12,569 bases of DNA from Deltaproteobacteria bacterium (GTDB taxonomy: Bacteria; Desulfobacterota; DSM-4660; Desulfatiglandales; HGW-15). The notes under the pieces were generated by a model. It saw nothing but the letters and a program-made list of their open reading frames with translations. It was not told the origin of the DNA and did no database searches. Position 1 is the stretch's first letter; each line of letters starts with the position of its first letter. This document shows, piece by piece, positions 1-6,441 of the stretch. The stretch spans positions 1-12,569 of the forward strand of contig JAIPEI010000060.1 of the NCBI GenBank assembly GCA_021737245.1, read 5' to 3'. A program made the position numbers and the translations under genes.

Positions 1-428
1 ACCAGGACCAGCTCAGCTCCCAGCCCGAGATGCCGGCCCACGATCCGGCGAAGCTGCTCGCCCCGGCTGGGGCCTGCCAGCTCCACCCGTCCGGGCCGTC
101 GGACCCGAACCACGTGTACGGGGCCCAGGGGGGTGGCGATGCCCGTGTCCTCGAGCGGCTCGAACCCTGCGGTTCCCACCTCCAGGCACGCCTCGGCCGT
201 GGCGATGAGCGTCCCGGCTTCCGCCCGGATCGACGGCTTCCGGCGATGGGTGAGGACGTCCCACGCCTCTCCGTCCCGGCCGATGGAGGTCAGGCCCAGG
301 ACGACCCTCTCCCGCCCGGCCCTGCCGGCCAGGTGATTCAGGGCCACGGTCTTGCCCGCGTTCTTGGCCATGCCGAAGACGGCAAGGGAGCGGGCGCCGC
401 CGCCCCGTATGACGTCCCAGAGGGCCAT
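1..428 (-). CDS. kamB: KamB-like lysine 5,6-aminomutase reactivase subunit, N-terminal 142 residues (runs off left edge)
   Basis: This is an open reading frame with no stop before the window edge, so only the N-terminal part is visible. The protein starts MALWDVIRGGGARSLAVFG and has a P-loop-like GMAKNAGKT at residues 19-27, followed by LTSIGRDGE (about 47-55), GTLIATAEA (about 73-81) and DTGIATPLGPV (about 94-104). These segments match what I recall of KamB, a P-loop protein encoded in lysine-fermentation clusters. KamB is thought to work with the MutS-like KamC to reactivate lysine 5,6-aminomutase after its cobalamin is inactivated. The ATG shares one base with the kce stop (TGATG), which points to translational coupling. 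The P-loop is slightly irregular, with five residues between the first Gly and GKT. The family call rests on remembered motifs and on the neighbours; an unrelated P-loop NTPase is possible but less likely. Confidence 0.72.
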   Translation of the reverse strand, partial: MALWDVIRGGGARSLAVFGMAKNAGKTVALNHLAGRAGRERVVLGLTSIGRDGEAWDVLTHRRKPSIRAEAGTLIATAEACLEVGTAGFEPLEDTGIATPLGPVHVVRVRRPGRVELAGPSRGEQLRRIVGRHLGLGAELVL

Positions 429-1240
429 CAACCCACGCCCAGGATGGAGCGCGCTTCCGCCGGAGCGGCGATCTCCCGGCCCAGCTCGCGGGCGACGCGC
501 ACGACGCGCTCCACCAGGGGCGCATTGCCCCTGCTCAGCTCCCCGGCCCGGTAGAAGATATTGTCCTCCAGCCCAACCCGGGCGTGCCCTCCCATGAGCA
601 CGGCCGCCGCGGCCATGGGAAGCTGATGCCGCCCGATGCCGGCCACGGACCAGGTGGAGGACGAAGGAATCGACTCCGCCAGGTGGAGGAGGTTCTTCAC
701 GCCCGCCGGCAGGGCGCCCGGCACCCCCAGGACAAAGTCGAAGTGGAGCGGCGGGGCCACCAGCCCCTTCTTTTCCAGCCAGAGGGCGTTGGCCACCATG
801 CCGGCGTCGAAGATCTCGAGCTCCGGCTTGACGTTGTGCGCCTTCATGGCCTCGGCGAAACGGACCATCAGGTCCCGGGGGTTGAGAAAGACCCCGTCCC
901 CGAAGTTCACTGTACCGGCGGTCAGGCTCGCCATCTCGGGCTGGAGCTCGACCGGCTGGAGCCGCTCCTCTGCGCTCATGCCCACCGCTCCTCCCGTGGA
1001 CACCTGGATCACCGCCTCGCAGCGCTCCCTGACCCGGTTCACGATCTCCCGGTAGACCTCCCGGTCCTGGGTCGGCCGGCCTTCGGCGTCCCGGGCGTGG
1101 AGGTGCACCACGGAGGCCCCGGCCTCGCAGGCCCGGCGGGCCTCCCCGGCGATCTCCTCCGGTGTCAGCGGCAGGTAGGGCGTGTCCTCCCGGGTGAGCT
1201 CGGCGCCGACCACGGCCGCGGTGATGATCAGCTTTTCCAT
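428..1240 (-). CDS. kce: 3-keto-5-aminohexanoate cleavage enzyme (BKACE / DUF849)
   Basis: The 270-residue product matches the BKACE family (DUF849) over its full length. Kce condenses 3-keto-5-aminohexanoate with acetyl-CoA to give 3-aminobutyryl-CoA and acetoacetate, a late step of lysine fermentation in the cytoplasm. The visible key residues fit the characterised Kce: HLH at 46-48 and Glu225 in GLEDN for the zinc, Asp226 as the likely catalytic acid/base, Arg221 and Ser81 near the substrate, and Glu14, which in Kce binds the substrate amino group. Retention of Glu14 favours Kce over BKACEs that act on other beta-keto acids. The start is preceded by GGAGAACAGGGAGG, a good ribosome binding site, 22 bp after the kamE stop. 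The stop overlaps the kamB start. The family call is very firm; the substrate is firm because kamDE is adjacent. Confidence 0.93.
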   Translation of the reverse strand: MEKLIITAAVVGAELTREDTPYLPLTPEEIAGEARRACEAGASVVHLHARDAEGRPTQDREVYREIVNRVRERCEAVIQVSTGGAVGMSAEERLQPVELQPEMASLTAGTVNFGDGVFLNPRDLMVRFAEAMKAHNVKPELEIFDAGMVANALWLEKKGLVAPPLHFDFVLGVPGALPAGVKNLLHLAESIPSSSTWSVAGIGRHQLPMAAAAVLMGGHARVGLEDNIFYRAGELSRGNAPLVERVVRVARELGREIAAPAEARSILGVG

Positions 1241-1262
1241 GGGGACCTCCCTGTTCTCCTCG

Positions 1263-2015
1263 TCATTCCCGGCGGCTCTCCCGGTCCGCCAGCTCCTGGA
1301 CCAGGTAGGAGGCCACGTCCCCCGGAAAGGTCCCCCTGCCGAAGCCGGCGTCGTACCCGAGCTCCTTGGCGAGCTCCGGGGTCACCTGGGGTCCCCCGAC
1401 GATCAGCACCATCTCCTCACTCAGGCCTTCCGTCTCGAGGAGCTCGATCAGTCGGGTGAGGTTCTTCAAATGGGCGTTCTTCTGCGTGACCACCTGGGAG
1501 ACCAGAACGGCGTCGGCCTTCTCCTCGGCCGCCCGGGCCGCCAGGGTCTCACACGGGACCTGGGCCCCCAGGTTGAGGGCCCGGATCTCCGGGTAGCTCT
1601 CCAGGCCCTTGTGCATGTCGTAGCCCTTCATGTTCATGATGGCGTCGATGCCCACGGTGTGGGCGTCGCTGCCGATGCACGCCCCGATCACCACCAGCTT
1701 CCTGCCGAAGGTCTCCCGGATGAACCGGTTGATCTCCTCCGGCTCCATGGCCTCGTATGCCACCTCGTGCACCTGGATGGTGGAGACGTCCACCGTTTCC
1801 CGGGTCTCCGCGTACACGACGAAGTAGGTGAACCCCGGATCGATGGGGTCCATCAGCACCACCCTCGCGTCCTGGAGCCCCATCCTCGCCGTCAGGACCA
1901 GGGCCGCCTGCCGCGCCTTCTCTCCCGACGGCATGGGCAGCGTGAAGGAGAGCTGAACCGCGCCGTCACCCCGCGTGTCGCCATAGGCCGTCACCGTGTT
2001 CCCCTTTGCATTCAT
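1263..2015 (-). CDS. kamE: Lysine 5,6-aminomutase beta (small, cobalamin-binding) subunit
   Basis: The 250-residue product is the B12-binding subunit of the adenosylcobalamin/PLP enzyme that moves the epsilon-amino group of L-beta-lysine (or D-lysine) to C5. The Rossmann-type cobalamin domain begins near residue 105 and has the base-off signature DAHTVG at 117-122, in which His119 would ligate cobalt. Lys130 lies 11 residues later in NMKGYDMHKG. The same spacing separates the cobalt-ligand His and the PLP Schiff-base Lys in the Clostridium sticklandii enzyme, so Lys130 is the expected PLP lysine. A GGP motif (207-209) marks the end of the cobalamin fold. The start codon overlaps the kamD stop (ATGA), so the two subunits are translationally coupled. 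The frame stays open well upstream, but that stretch is a shadow of kamD. Length is close to the usual 260 or so. Confidence 0.95.
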   Translation of the reverse strand: MNAKGNTVTAYGDTRGDGAVQLSFTLPMPSGEKARQAALVLTARMGLQDARVVLMDPIDPGFTYFVVYAETRETVDVSTIQVHEVAYEAMEPEEINRFIRETFGRKLVVIGACIGSDAHTVGIDAIMNMKGYDMHKGLESYPEIRALNLGAQVPCETLAARAAEEKADAVLVSQVVTQKNAHLKNLTRLIELLETEGLSEEMVLIVGGPQVTPELAKELGYDAGFGRGTFPGDVASYLVQELADRESRRE

Positions 2016-3571
2016 GAGGCCGTCCTTTCCTCCTTCAGCAGGTCCCCAACCGGGTTGCAGTAGTCCTCCGCCTTTTCCACCACGCCCTCCAGGCCTTTTC
2101 CTCCCACACGCGTCCGGGCGATGTCCGCGAACATGGCCTGCGAGATGGCCTCCATCAACCCCGTCCCGGCGACCTCCTCGAGCATGGCCACGGCGTCCGC
2201 GAGGACTTTGCGGGCCCGGGTCTCGATCCTCCCCCCGGGCCGGAACGCGATCTCCTCGCCCAGGTGCTGCATGGCGCGGAACACGTAGTCCACGTTCTCG
2301 AGGCTCAAATGCCGGTCGTGGACGTGCGGCGTGTGGATCGCCTCCGTGGGCATGCCCAGGAGATGCACGGTCTGGTTCGTGAGCACGGAAACCGCGTTGA
2401 ACAGCGCGTTCTGGACGTTCCCCTGGAAGATGTTCCCGGTCATGTACTTGGTGGGCGGCATGTACTTGACCGGGCAGTCGGCGAAGATCTGGCGGACCAT
2501 CTGGGCCTGGGCCAGCTCGTGGAGGAAGCTGTCCTCCACCTTGGGGGAAATCTCGAAGGCGTGGCCGAGCCCGATCTGCCCGGGTTCCAGCCCGCTCAGC
2601 AGGGCGAACTGCTCGTTGATGAACTGGCTCGCCAGCACGGTGTGGGCCTTCTGGAAGGCGTCCGAGGTGGTCAGGTAATTGTCCTCTCCCGTGTTGATCA
2701 TCATGCCGGCCCTTGCGAGCAGGGCGCGGGAGAAGTGCTGGTCGATGAAGGTGCGGACCATGTTGATGTCCCGGAAGATCACGCCGTACATGGAGTCGTT
2801 GAGCATCACGTCCAGCCGCTCCTGAGCGCCCAGCACGGCCATCTCGGGCATGCAGAGACCGGAGCAGTAGTTGGTCAGGAAGACGTACCGGCCCAGCTCC
2901 TCCGAGACCTCGTCCAGCGCCTCCCGCATGACGCGGAAGTTCTCCCGGTTGGCGATGGTCCCGCCGACCCCCTGAATGCCGCCGTCCTCCGGGACGTAGT
3001 CCAGAAGGCTCTGGGCCGTGTGGCGGATCACCGCGATGATGTCCGCCCCGCCGCGGGCCGCTGCCCGGGCCTGCACCACGTCCTCGTGGATGTCCCCCGT
3101 GGCCACGATGAGGTAGCGCAGCGGCTCCGGCCCCCGGCCGAGGCGCGCCAGCCGCTCCTCCCGCTCCCCGCGGGACCGATCGACGCGATCCAGACCCTCC
3201 CGGGCCAGGGAGCACATGCGGTCGCGCAGCTCCCCGGGCTCGACCTCCGGGAGGGCTTCATCATCCAGGCCCTCCAGCGCCATATGCTTCGCCGTCTCGG
3301 CAGGCGAATCCCCCCGGGAGACGAGGGTCCTCACGAACCAGGCCGCCGCCCCCCGGTCCAGGAGCCCCCGGGCCAGCAGGTCATCCACGATCCTGTTGGC
3401 CCAGGGCACGCCTTCCGGCGTCATGCCCTCGACCCCCAGCAGCCGGAGGACCGCACGCTCCACCGCCACGGTGGTTTTCCCCTCGATCTGCGACAGGGTG
3501 TCCACCGCGATGCGGGCCGCGGCCCTGCGCGCCCGGCCGACCTCCGCCTCGTCCAGGTTCAATGCTGCCAT
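2012..3571 (-). CDS. kamD: Lysine 5,6-aminomutase alpha (large, PLP-binding) subunit
   Basis: This 519-residue protein has the length expected for KamD (about 516). It forms the TIM-barrel catalytic subunit that holds PLP and pairs with KamE. Long conserved stretches are visible: TAQSLLDYVPEDGG (about 185-198), LTNYCSGLCMPEM (about 232-244), MYGVIFRDINM (261-271), MMINTGEDNYLTTSDAF (290-306), GLGHAFE, YMPPTKYMTGNIFQG, LLGMPTEAIHTP and the C-terminal GGKGLEGVVEK. Arg183 and Tyr262 sit where the C. sticklandii enzyme has PLP-contacting residues. I chose the ATG at 3571 because AGAAGGGGAAG lies just upstream and the protein then begins like known KamD; the frame continues 34 codons upstream without family similarity. 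It lies 122 bp downstream of tetR on the same strand and is the first enzyme gene of the run. An OraE-type ornithine aminomutase is excluded by the two-subunit 519/250 layout. Confidence 0.95.
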   Translation of the reverse strand: MAALNLDEAEVGRARRAAARIAVDTLSQIEGKTTVAVERAVLRLLGVEGMTPEGVPWANRIVDDLLARGLLDRGAAAWFVRTLVSRGDSPAETAKHMALEGLDDEALPEVEPGELRDRMCSLAREGLDRVDRSRGEREERLARLGRGPEPLRYLIVATGDIHEDVVQARAAARGGADIIAVIRHTAQSLLDYVPEDGGIQGVGGTIANRENFRVMREALDEVSEELGRYVFLTNYCSGLCMPEMAVLGAQERLDVMLNDSMYGVIFRDINMVRTFIDQHFSRALLARAGMMINTGEDNYLTTSDAFQKAHTVLASQFINEQFALLSGLEPGQIGLGHAFEISPKVEDSFLHELAQAQMVRQIFADCPVKYMPPTKYMTGNIFQGNVQNALFNAVSVLTNQTVHLLGMPTEAIHTPHVHDRHLSLENVDYVFRAMQHLGEEIAFRPGGRIETRARKVLADAVAMLEEVAGTGLMEAISQAMFADIARTRVGGKGLEGVVEKAEDYCNPVGDLLKEERTAS

Positions 3572-3605
3572 GGCTTCCCCTTCTCTCCGGGGCCGCCCGC
3601 CCCCT

Positions 3606-3647
3606 CCGCCCGACGCTGGGCCCGCGGGCGGCAACCCCGATTTTTTT
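3606..3647 (+). terminator. Hairpin followed by T7 run in the kamD leader, terminator-like on the plus strand
   Basis: CCGCCCG (3606-3612) pairs perfectly with CGGGCGG (3625-3631) around a 12-nt GC-rich loop, and seven Ts follow at 3641-3647, about nine bases after the stem. Read on the plus strand this resembles a Rho-independent terminator, but the T run is farther from the stem than is ideal and no plus-strand gene precedes it. On the minus strand, where kamD is transcribed, the same hairpin lies in the leader about 35 bases before the start, with an A tract 5' of it. It could block antisense transcription into tetR or shape kamD mRNA, or it may be a chance GC-rich fold. Confidence 0.35.
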
Positions 3648-3693
3648 ACCCTCACCGACACAGACACCGGCACACCTTCGCAGGCACAGTCAC

Positions 3694-4305
3694 CTATATG
3701 GATTCCCTCCGGCCCGCACGTCCCAGCACGCCCCAGAATACGAAGTCAATGTACTGGGCCACCACCTCGTCCACGGACAGGGGGCCTTCCTCGTTGAACC
3801 AGTAAGGGATCCCCGTGCACATCTGAAGAACCGCGATGCTCGCCAGCTTGGTGTTTCCCACGCCCATGACGCCCTCGCGGGTCCCCTCCTCGAGGATTCC
3901 CGAGAAGGTTCGCTCGTACTCCGCCCGCTTGCCGACGATCCGCCGGCGATGGTCGTCCCCGAGATTGATCAGCTCCGTGTCCGCCACGTGGGTCTCGTCC
4001 TGGTTTTCCAGGTGATATCGGATGTGGAACTCGATCCCCCTGTTGAGCCGGTGGACGGGGTCCTGTTCCTCCCGGATCTCGTGCTCCAGCCCCTGCAGGA
4101 GGTTGTTCATGGTCTCGTCCATGATCCGGTAGAGGATCTCCTGCTTCGAGGCGAAGTGGTAATAGATGCTCCCTCCCTTCACTCCGGACCGGCGGGCGAG
4201 CTCCCGGAGGGTGGACGCACGGTACCCCTTCTCACGAAAAAGGCGAGCGGCTTCCTGGAGGATGATTCCCTTCCTCGAGGGTCGAGTCTCGGCCTTGGCT
4301 TCCAT
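3694..4305 (-). CDS. TetR-family transcriptional regulator
   Basis: This is a 203-residue repressor-type regulator. The N-terminal TetR DNA-binding domain is clear: RKGIILQEAARLFREKGY (11-28), then the helix-turn-helix STLRELARRSGVKGGSIYYHFASK (31-54) with the family's YYHF signature. The C-terminal ligand domain resembles the TetR_C_33 (KstR2-like) group, many of which sense acyl-CoA thioesters. The ligand is unknown; a CoA intermediate of the lysine pathway is an inference. I chose the ATG at 4305 because GGAAGGGAGAG lies about 9 bases upstream and it leaves the usual short tail before the first helix. An in-frame ATG at 4347 would add 14 residues but has only a weak ribosome binding site and touches the operator. 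The gene is divergent from the importer and lies upstream of kamD on the same strand, so it fits as local regulator of both. Confidence 0.9.
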   Translation of the reverse strand: MEAKAETRPSRKGIILQEAARLFREKGYRASTLRELARRSGVKGGSIYYHFASKQEILYRIMDETMNNLLQGLEHEIREEQDPVHRLNRGIEFHIRYHLENQDETHVADTELINLGDDHRRRIVGKRAEYERTFSGILEEGTREGVMGVGNTKLASIAVLQMCTGIPYWFNEEGPLSVDEVVAQYIDFVFWGVLGRAGRRESI

Positions 4306-4354
4306 CTGCAAGCTCTCCCTTCCGCGCGATGCCCGAGCCTTGGACATGCATCAC

Positions 4355-4373
4355 AAACCTAACGTTTGTTAGA
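4355..4373 (-). promoter_or_regulatory. Operator copy 1, at the tetR promoter
   Basis: On the minus strand this reads TCTAACAAACGTTAGGTTT. The core CTAAC-AAAC-GTTAG is an inverted repeat with 5-bp arms and a 4-bp spacer; the arms extend to nine positions with eight matching, counting the flanking bases. The identical 19 bases occur at 4548-4566 in the opposite orientation. The site overlaps the predicted start-site region of the tetR promoter, as expected for autorepression. The binding protein is inferred to be the adjacent TetR regulator. Confidence 0.8.
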
Positions 4374-4401
4374 CTTACCAGAGCCGCTATTTCCCTGTCA
4401 A
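4372..4401 (-). promoter_or_regulatory. Candidate tetR promoter
   Basis: A perfect -35 hexamer TTGACA reads on the minus strand from 4401 to 4396. With an 18-bp spacer the -10 position is TAAGTC (4377-4372), which is weak but directly abuts the operator. Transcription would start within operator copy 1, so a bound repressor would block RNA polymerase. The weak -10 is the reason for moderate confidence. Confidence 0.5.
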
Positions 4402-4444
4402 GCATGCAAAAATCGCGGCTTTTACACAACCTCCCGATTTTCCC

Positions 4445-4473
4445 TTGACTCTCGGTCATCTATCCTTTATAGG
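4445..4473 (+). promoter_or_regulatory. Candidate importer-operon promoter
   Basis: TTGACT (4445-4450) is followed after 17 bp by TATAGG (4468-4473); a shifted -10, TTTATA at 4466, would give a 15-bp spacer. Transcription from here would start near 4480 and leave a leader of about 155 nt that contains operator copy 2, so repression would act as a roadblock. A promoter nearer that operator is possible, but I saw no good hexamers there. Confidence 0.45.
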
Positions 4474-4547
4474 TAGACCCTCAGGGTGGCGAAAGGCGCC
4501 GCCGGCACGCCGGGAAGGGCTCCCCAAGAGGTAACATTCCCGCAAAA

Positions 4548-4566
4548 TCTAACAAACGTTAGGTTT
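4548..4566 (+). promoter_or_regulatory. Operator copy 2, upstream of the importer operon
   Basis: TCTAACAAACGTTAGGTTT is identical over 19 bases to copy 1 but on the opposite strand, so the two sites face outward toward their own genes. It ends 68 bp before the first permease start. The centres of the two copies are 193 bp apart, so independent repression of each side or DNA looping are both possible. Chance identity over 19 bases within 200 bp is very unlikely. Confidence 0.8.
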
Positions 4567-4634
4567 TGTTTTGCAGACCTCGGACAGGCGCGCCGGTGCC
4601 TTTTTGGAAACAACCCGATCCCTTCGGCGGTCCC

Positions 4635-5495
4635 ATGGAAAGCAAGCCCTGGAAACCAGCAGCCCTGCTCGCGCCCGCAGTGAGCGCGGTCATCTTTCTC
4701 CTTGTCATTCCAGTCTGCTTCATCGTGGTCTACAGCTTCTGGCTGCGCGCTCCGAGCGGGGCCGACATCCCGGCGTTTCAGTTCGGTAACTACGCCAAGT
4801 TCTTCGAGGACTTTTTCTACCCCTCCCTCCTCATCCGCACCATTCGCGTCTCCCTCGAGACGGTCCTCCTCTGCCTGGTCATGGGCTACATTCCGGCCTA
4901 CTTCTTCTACCGGACCGAGAGCCGCATCAAGCCCTTCCTCCTGATCCTGGTGATGCTCCCCTTCTGGATCAGCTTTATCATCCGCACCCTGAGCTGGATC
5001 AACATCCTGGGCGACACCGGCCTGATCAACCACGTGCTCATGAAGATCGGGCTCCTGGACAATCCCCTGAGCATGCTTTACAACGAAGGAGCCGTGCTCA
5101 TGGGCCTCATCCAGTATTTGCTCCCGTTCATGATCCTGAACATCTACGTGAGCCTGGAGGGAATCGACAAGAACCTCCTGGAGGCGGCGCGAAGCCTGGG
5201 CTGCACCGAGTGGCAGGCCTTCCGGGAGGTCACCCTTCCCCTGAGCCTCCCCGGGGTCAGCGCCGGATGCCTGCTGGTCTTCGTCCTGACCTCCGGCACC
5301 TATTTGCCGCCCATGATTCTCGGCGGGCCGGGCAACGACATGATCGCCAACCTGATCTTCAAACGGGTCGTGGGGACCCTGGACTGGCCGTTCGGCTCGG
5401 CCATCAGCACGATTCTTCTCCTGCTGCTGGGGGTGATCGTCTACACCTACAACCGCTACCTGGGGATCAACCAGATCTTCAAGAGCCTGCAGTGA
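4635..5495 (+). CDS. ABC importer permease, PotB-type
   Basis: The 286-residue inner-membrane protein has the BPD_transp_1 fold of spermidine/putrescine permeases. Hydrophobic segments lie at about 9-36, 65-92, 99-121, 150-172, 207-228 and 256-275, giving six membrane spans. The cytoplasmic EAA loop that docks on the ATPase is at about 183-206 (EAARSLGCTEWQAFREVTLP). I chose the ATG at 4635 because the protein then begins just before the first span; the frame extends to a TTG inside the operator, which is improbable. No strong ribosome binding site precedes the ATG, so translation may be modest. It is the first gene of a four-gene importer operon, 10 bp before the second permease. The PotB-type call is by family; the substrate cannot be read from the permease, and the neighbours favour a cationic amino acid or diamine. 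Confidence 0.92.
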   Translation: MESKPWKPAALLAPAVSAVIFLLVIPVCFIVVYSFWLRAPSGADIPAFQFGNYAKFFEDFFYPSLLIRTIRVSLETVLLCLVMGYIPAYFFYRTESRIKPFLLILVMLPFWISFIIRTLSWINILGDTGLINHVLMKIGLLDNPLSMLYNEGAVLMGLIQYLLPFMILNIYVSLEGIDKNLLEAARSLGCTEWQAFREVTLPLSLPGVSAGCLLVFVLTSGTYLPPMILGGPGNDMIANLIFKRVVGTLDWPFGSAISTILLLLLGVIVYTYNRYLGINQIFKSLQ

Positions 5496-5505
5496 GCGAT
5501 TCACC

Positions 5506-6294
5506 ATGCCAAGAATCTCGGGCTGGTCACTGATCCGTCTCTACACGATCCTGGTCTATGTCTGGATGTTCACCCCCATCGTGGCGGTCATCATCCTGTC
5601 CTTCAACCCGCAGCAGTTCGGCTCCTTTCCCATGGAGGGGTTCAGCTTCCGCTGGTACGTCAAGCTCGCCCACAACGATACCATCCTGAACGCCTTCAAG
5701 AACAGCCTCGTCCTGGGCTCGCTCACGGCCGTCGTGACCACAGCCGTCGGGATTCCGGCAGCCATGGCCTTCGTGCGGTATGAGTTCCCCGGAAAGAACA
5801 CCCTGAACACCCTGCTCCTCACCCCGATCATGATTCCCGAGGTGGTGCTGGGCGTGGCACTGCTCCTGTTCATCCGGTGGCTCCAGCAGCCCAAGAGCTT
5901 TGCGCTGCTGCTCATCGGCCACGTGGTCCTGACCCTGCCCTACGTCCTGCTCGTGGTCCAGGCGCGGCTCGTGGGCATCAAGCGCGTCTACGAGGAGGCG
6001 GCCCTGAGCCTCGGGGCGAACCCGTTTCAGACCTTCAAGGAGGTCACCCTGCCGCTCCTGGCGCCCGCCATCCTGGCAGGGATGCTCTTTTCGTTTACCA
6101 TCTCATTCGACGACGTCACGGCCACGCTCTTCTGGGCGACCGCCCGGAGCCAGACGGTCCCGGTGAAGATCTTCGGCATGCTGCGCAACTCCATCAGCCC
6201 GGAGATCAACGCCCTCGGCGCGGTCATGATACTATTGACGATTTCCATCCCCCTGGTGGCGGGGTACCTCTCCCGCCGTTTTCGCCGGGGGTAG
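5506..6294 (+). CDS. ABC importer permease, PotC-type
   Basis: The 262-residue protein is the second permease and pairs with the product of the preceding gene to form the membrane channel. Six hydrophobic segments are seen at about 11-32, 65-90, 99-124, 131-152, 184-206 and 236-255, and the EAA loop is at about 164-184 (EAALSLGANPFQTFKEVTLP). The short intergenic space (10 bp) and the lack of a clear ribosome binding site suggest coupling to the upstream gene. PotC-type permeases serve polyamine, putrescine and related importers; substrate choice lies mainly with the binding protein. The gene ends 147 bp before the binding-protein gene, a gap that holds a strong hairpin. Confidence 0.92.
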   Translation: MPRISGWSLIRLYTILVYVWMFTPIVAVIILSFNPQQFGSFPMEGFSFRWYVKLAHNDTILNAFKNSLVLGSLTAVVTTAVGIPAAMAFVRYEFPGKNTLNTLLLTPIMIPEVVLGVALLLFIRWLQQPKSFALLLIGHVVLTLPYVLLVVQARLVGIKRVYEEAALSLGANPFQTFKEVTLPLLAPAILAGMLFSFTISFDDVTATLFWATARSQTVPVKIFGMLRNSISPEINALGAVMILLTISIPLVAGYLSRRFRRG

Positions 6295-6307
6295 GCGGTA
6301 CGGGTCT

Positions 6308-6339
6308 GCGCCGGCCTTCGAGAGGAGGCGGGCCGGCGC
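6308..6339 (+). other. Intercistronic hairpin between permease and binding-protein genes
   Basis: GCGCCGGCC (6308-6316) and GGCCGGCGC (6331-6339) form a perfect 9-bp GC stem around a 14-nt loop. No T run follows, so it is not a standard terminator. It lies 14 bp after the permease stop and 102 bp before the binding-protein start. Such hairpins often protect the 3' end of an upstream message or mark a processing site, letting the binding protein be made in larger amounts than the permeases; that role is inferred. Confidence 0.55.
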
Positions 6340-6441
6340 CGCGTCCGGGCGGCATGCGGCAAACCTGACGGGACACACGCCGGCCGGTGGACGGCGAGCC
6401 TGTCGATCGGCAACGTTTCTGGATGAAAGGAGAGGTCAGCC

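Larger units (their letters stand above)
4306..4634. promoter_or_regulatory. Divergent regulatory region between tetR and the importer operon
   Basis: This 329-bp stretch has no convincing gene. It is locally richer in A+T than its surroundings and holds two inverted copies of an identical 19-bp operator-like sequence plus promoter-like elements facing both ways, described separately. Its layout fits a shared control region for the tetR/kam side and the importer side. Confidence 0.75.

Noticed and set aside
1263..3215. A long minus-strand open frame of 650 codons covering kamE and much of kamD.
   Set aside because: Only the last 250 codons have KamE similarity; the rest is low-complexity Gly/Arg/Pro-rich shadow of kamD in another frame, common in high-GC DNA.
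2264..3805. A 513-codon plus-strand open frame opposite kamD.
   Set aside because: It is the antisense of a clear kamD and its translation is His/Val/Leu-rich without any family motif.
6361..6369. AAACCTGAC, which resembles one arm of the TetR operator, before the binding-protein gene.
   Set aside because: Only one arm is similar, with one mismatch, and the opposite arm is missing.
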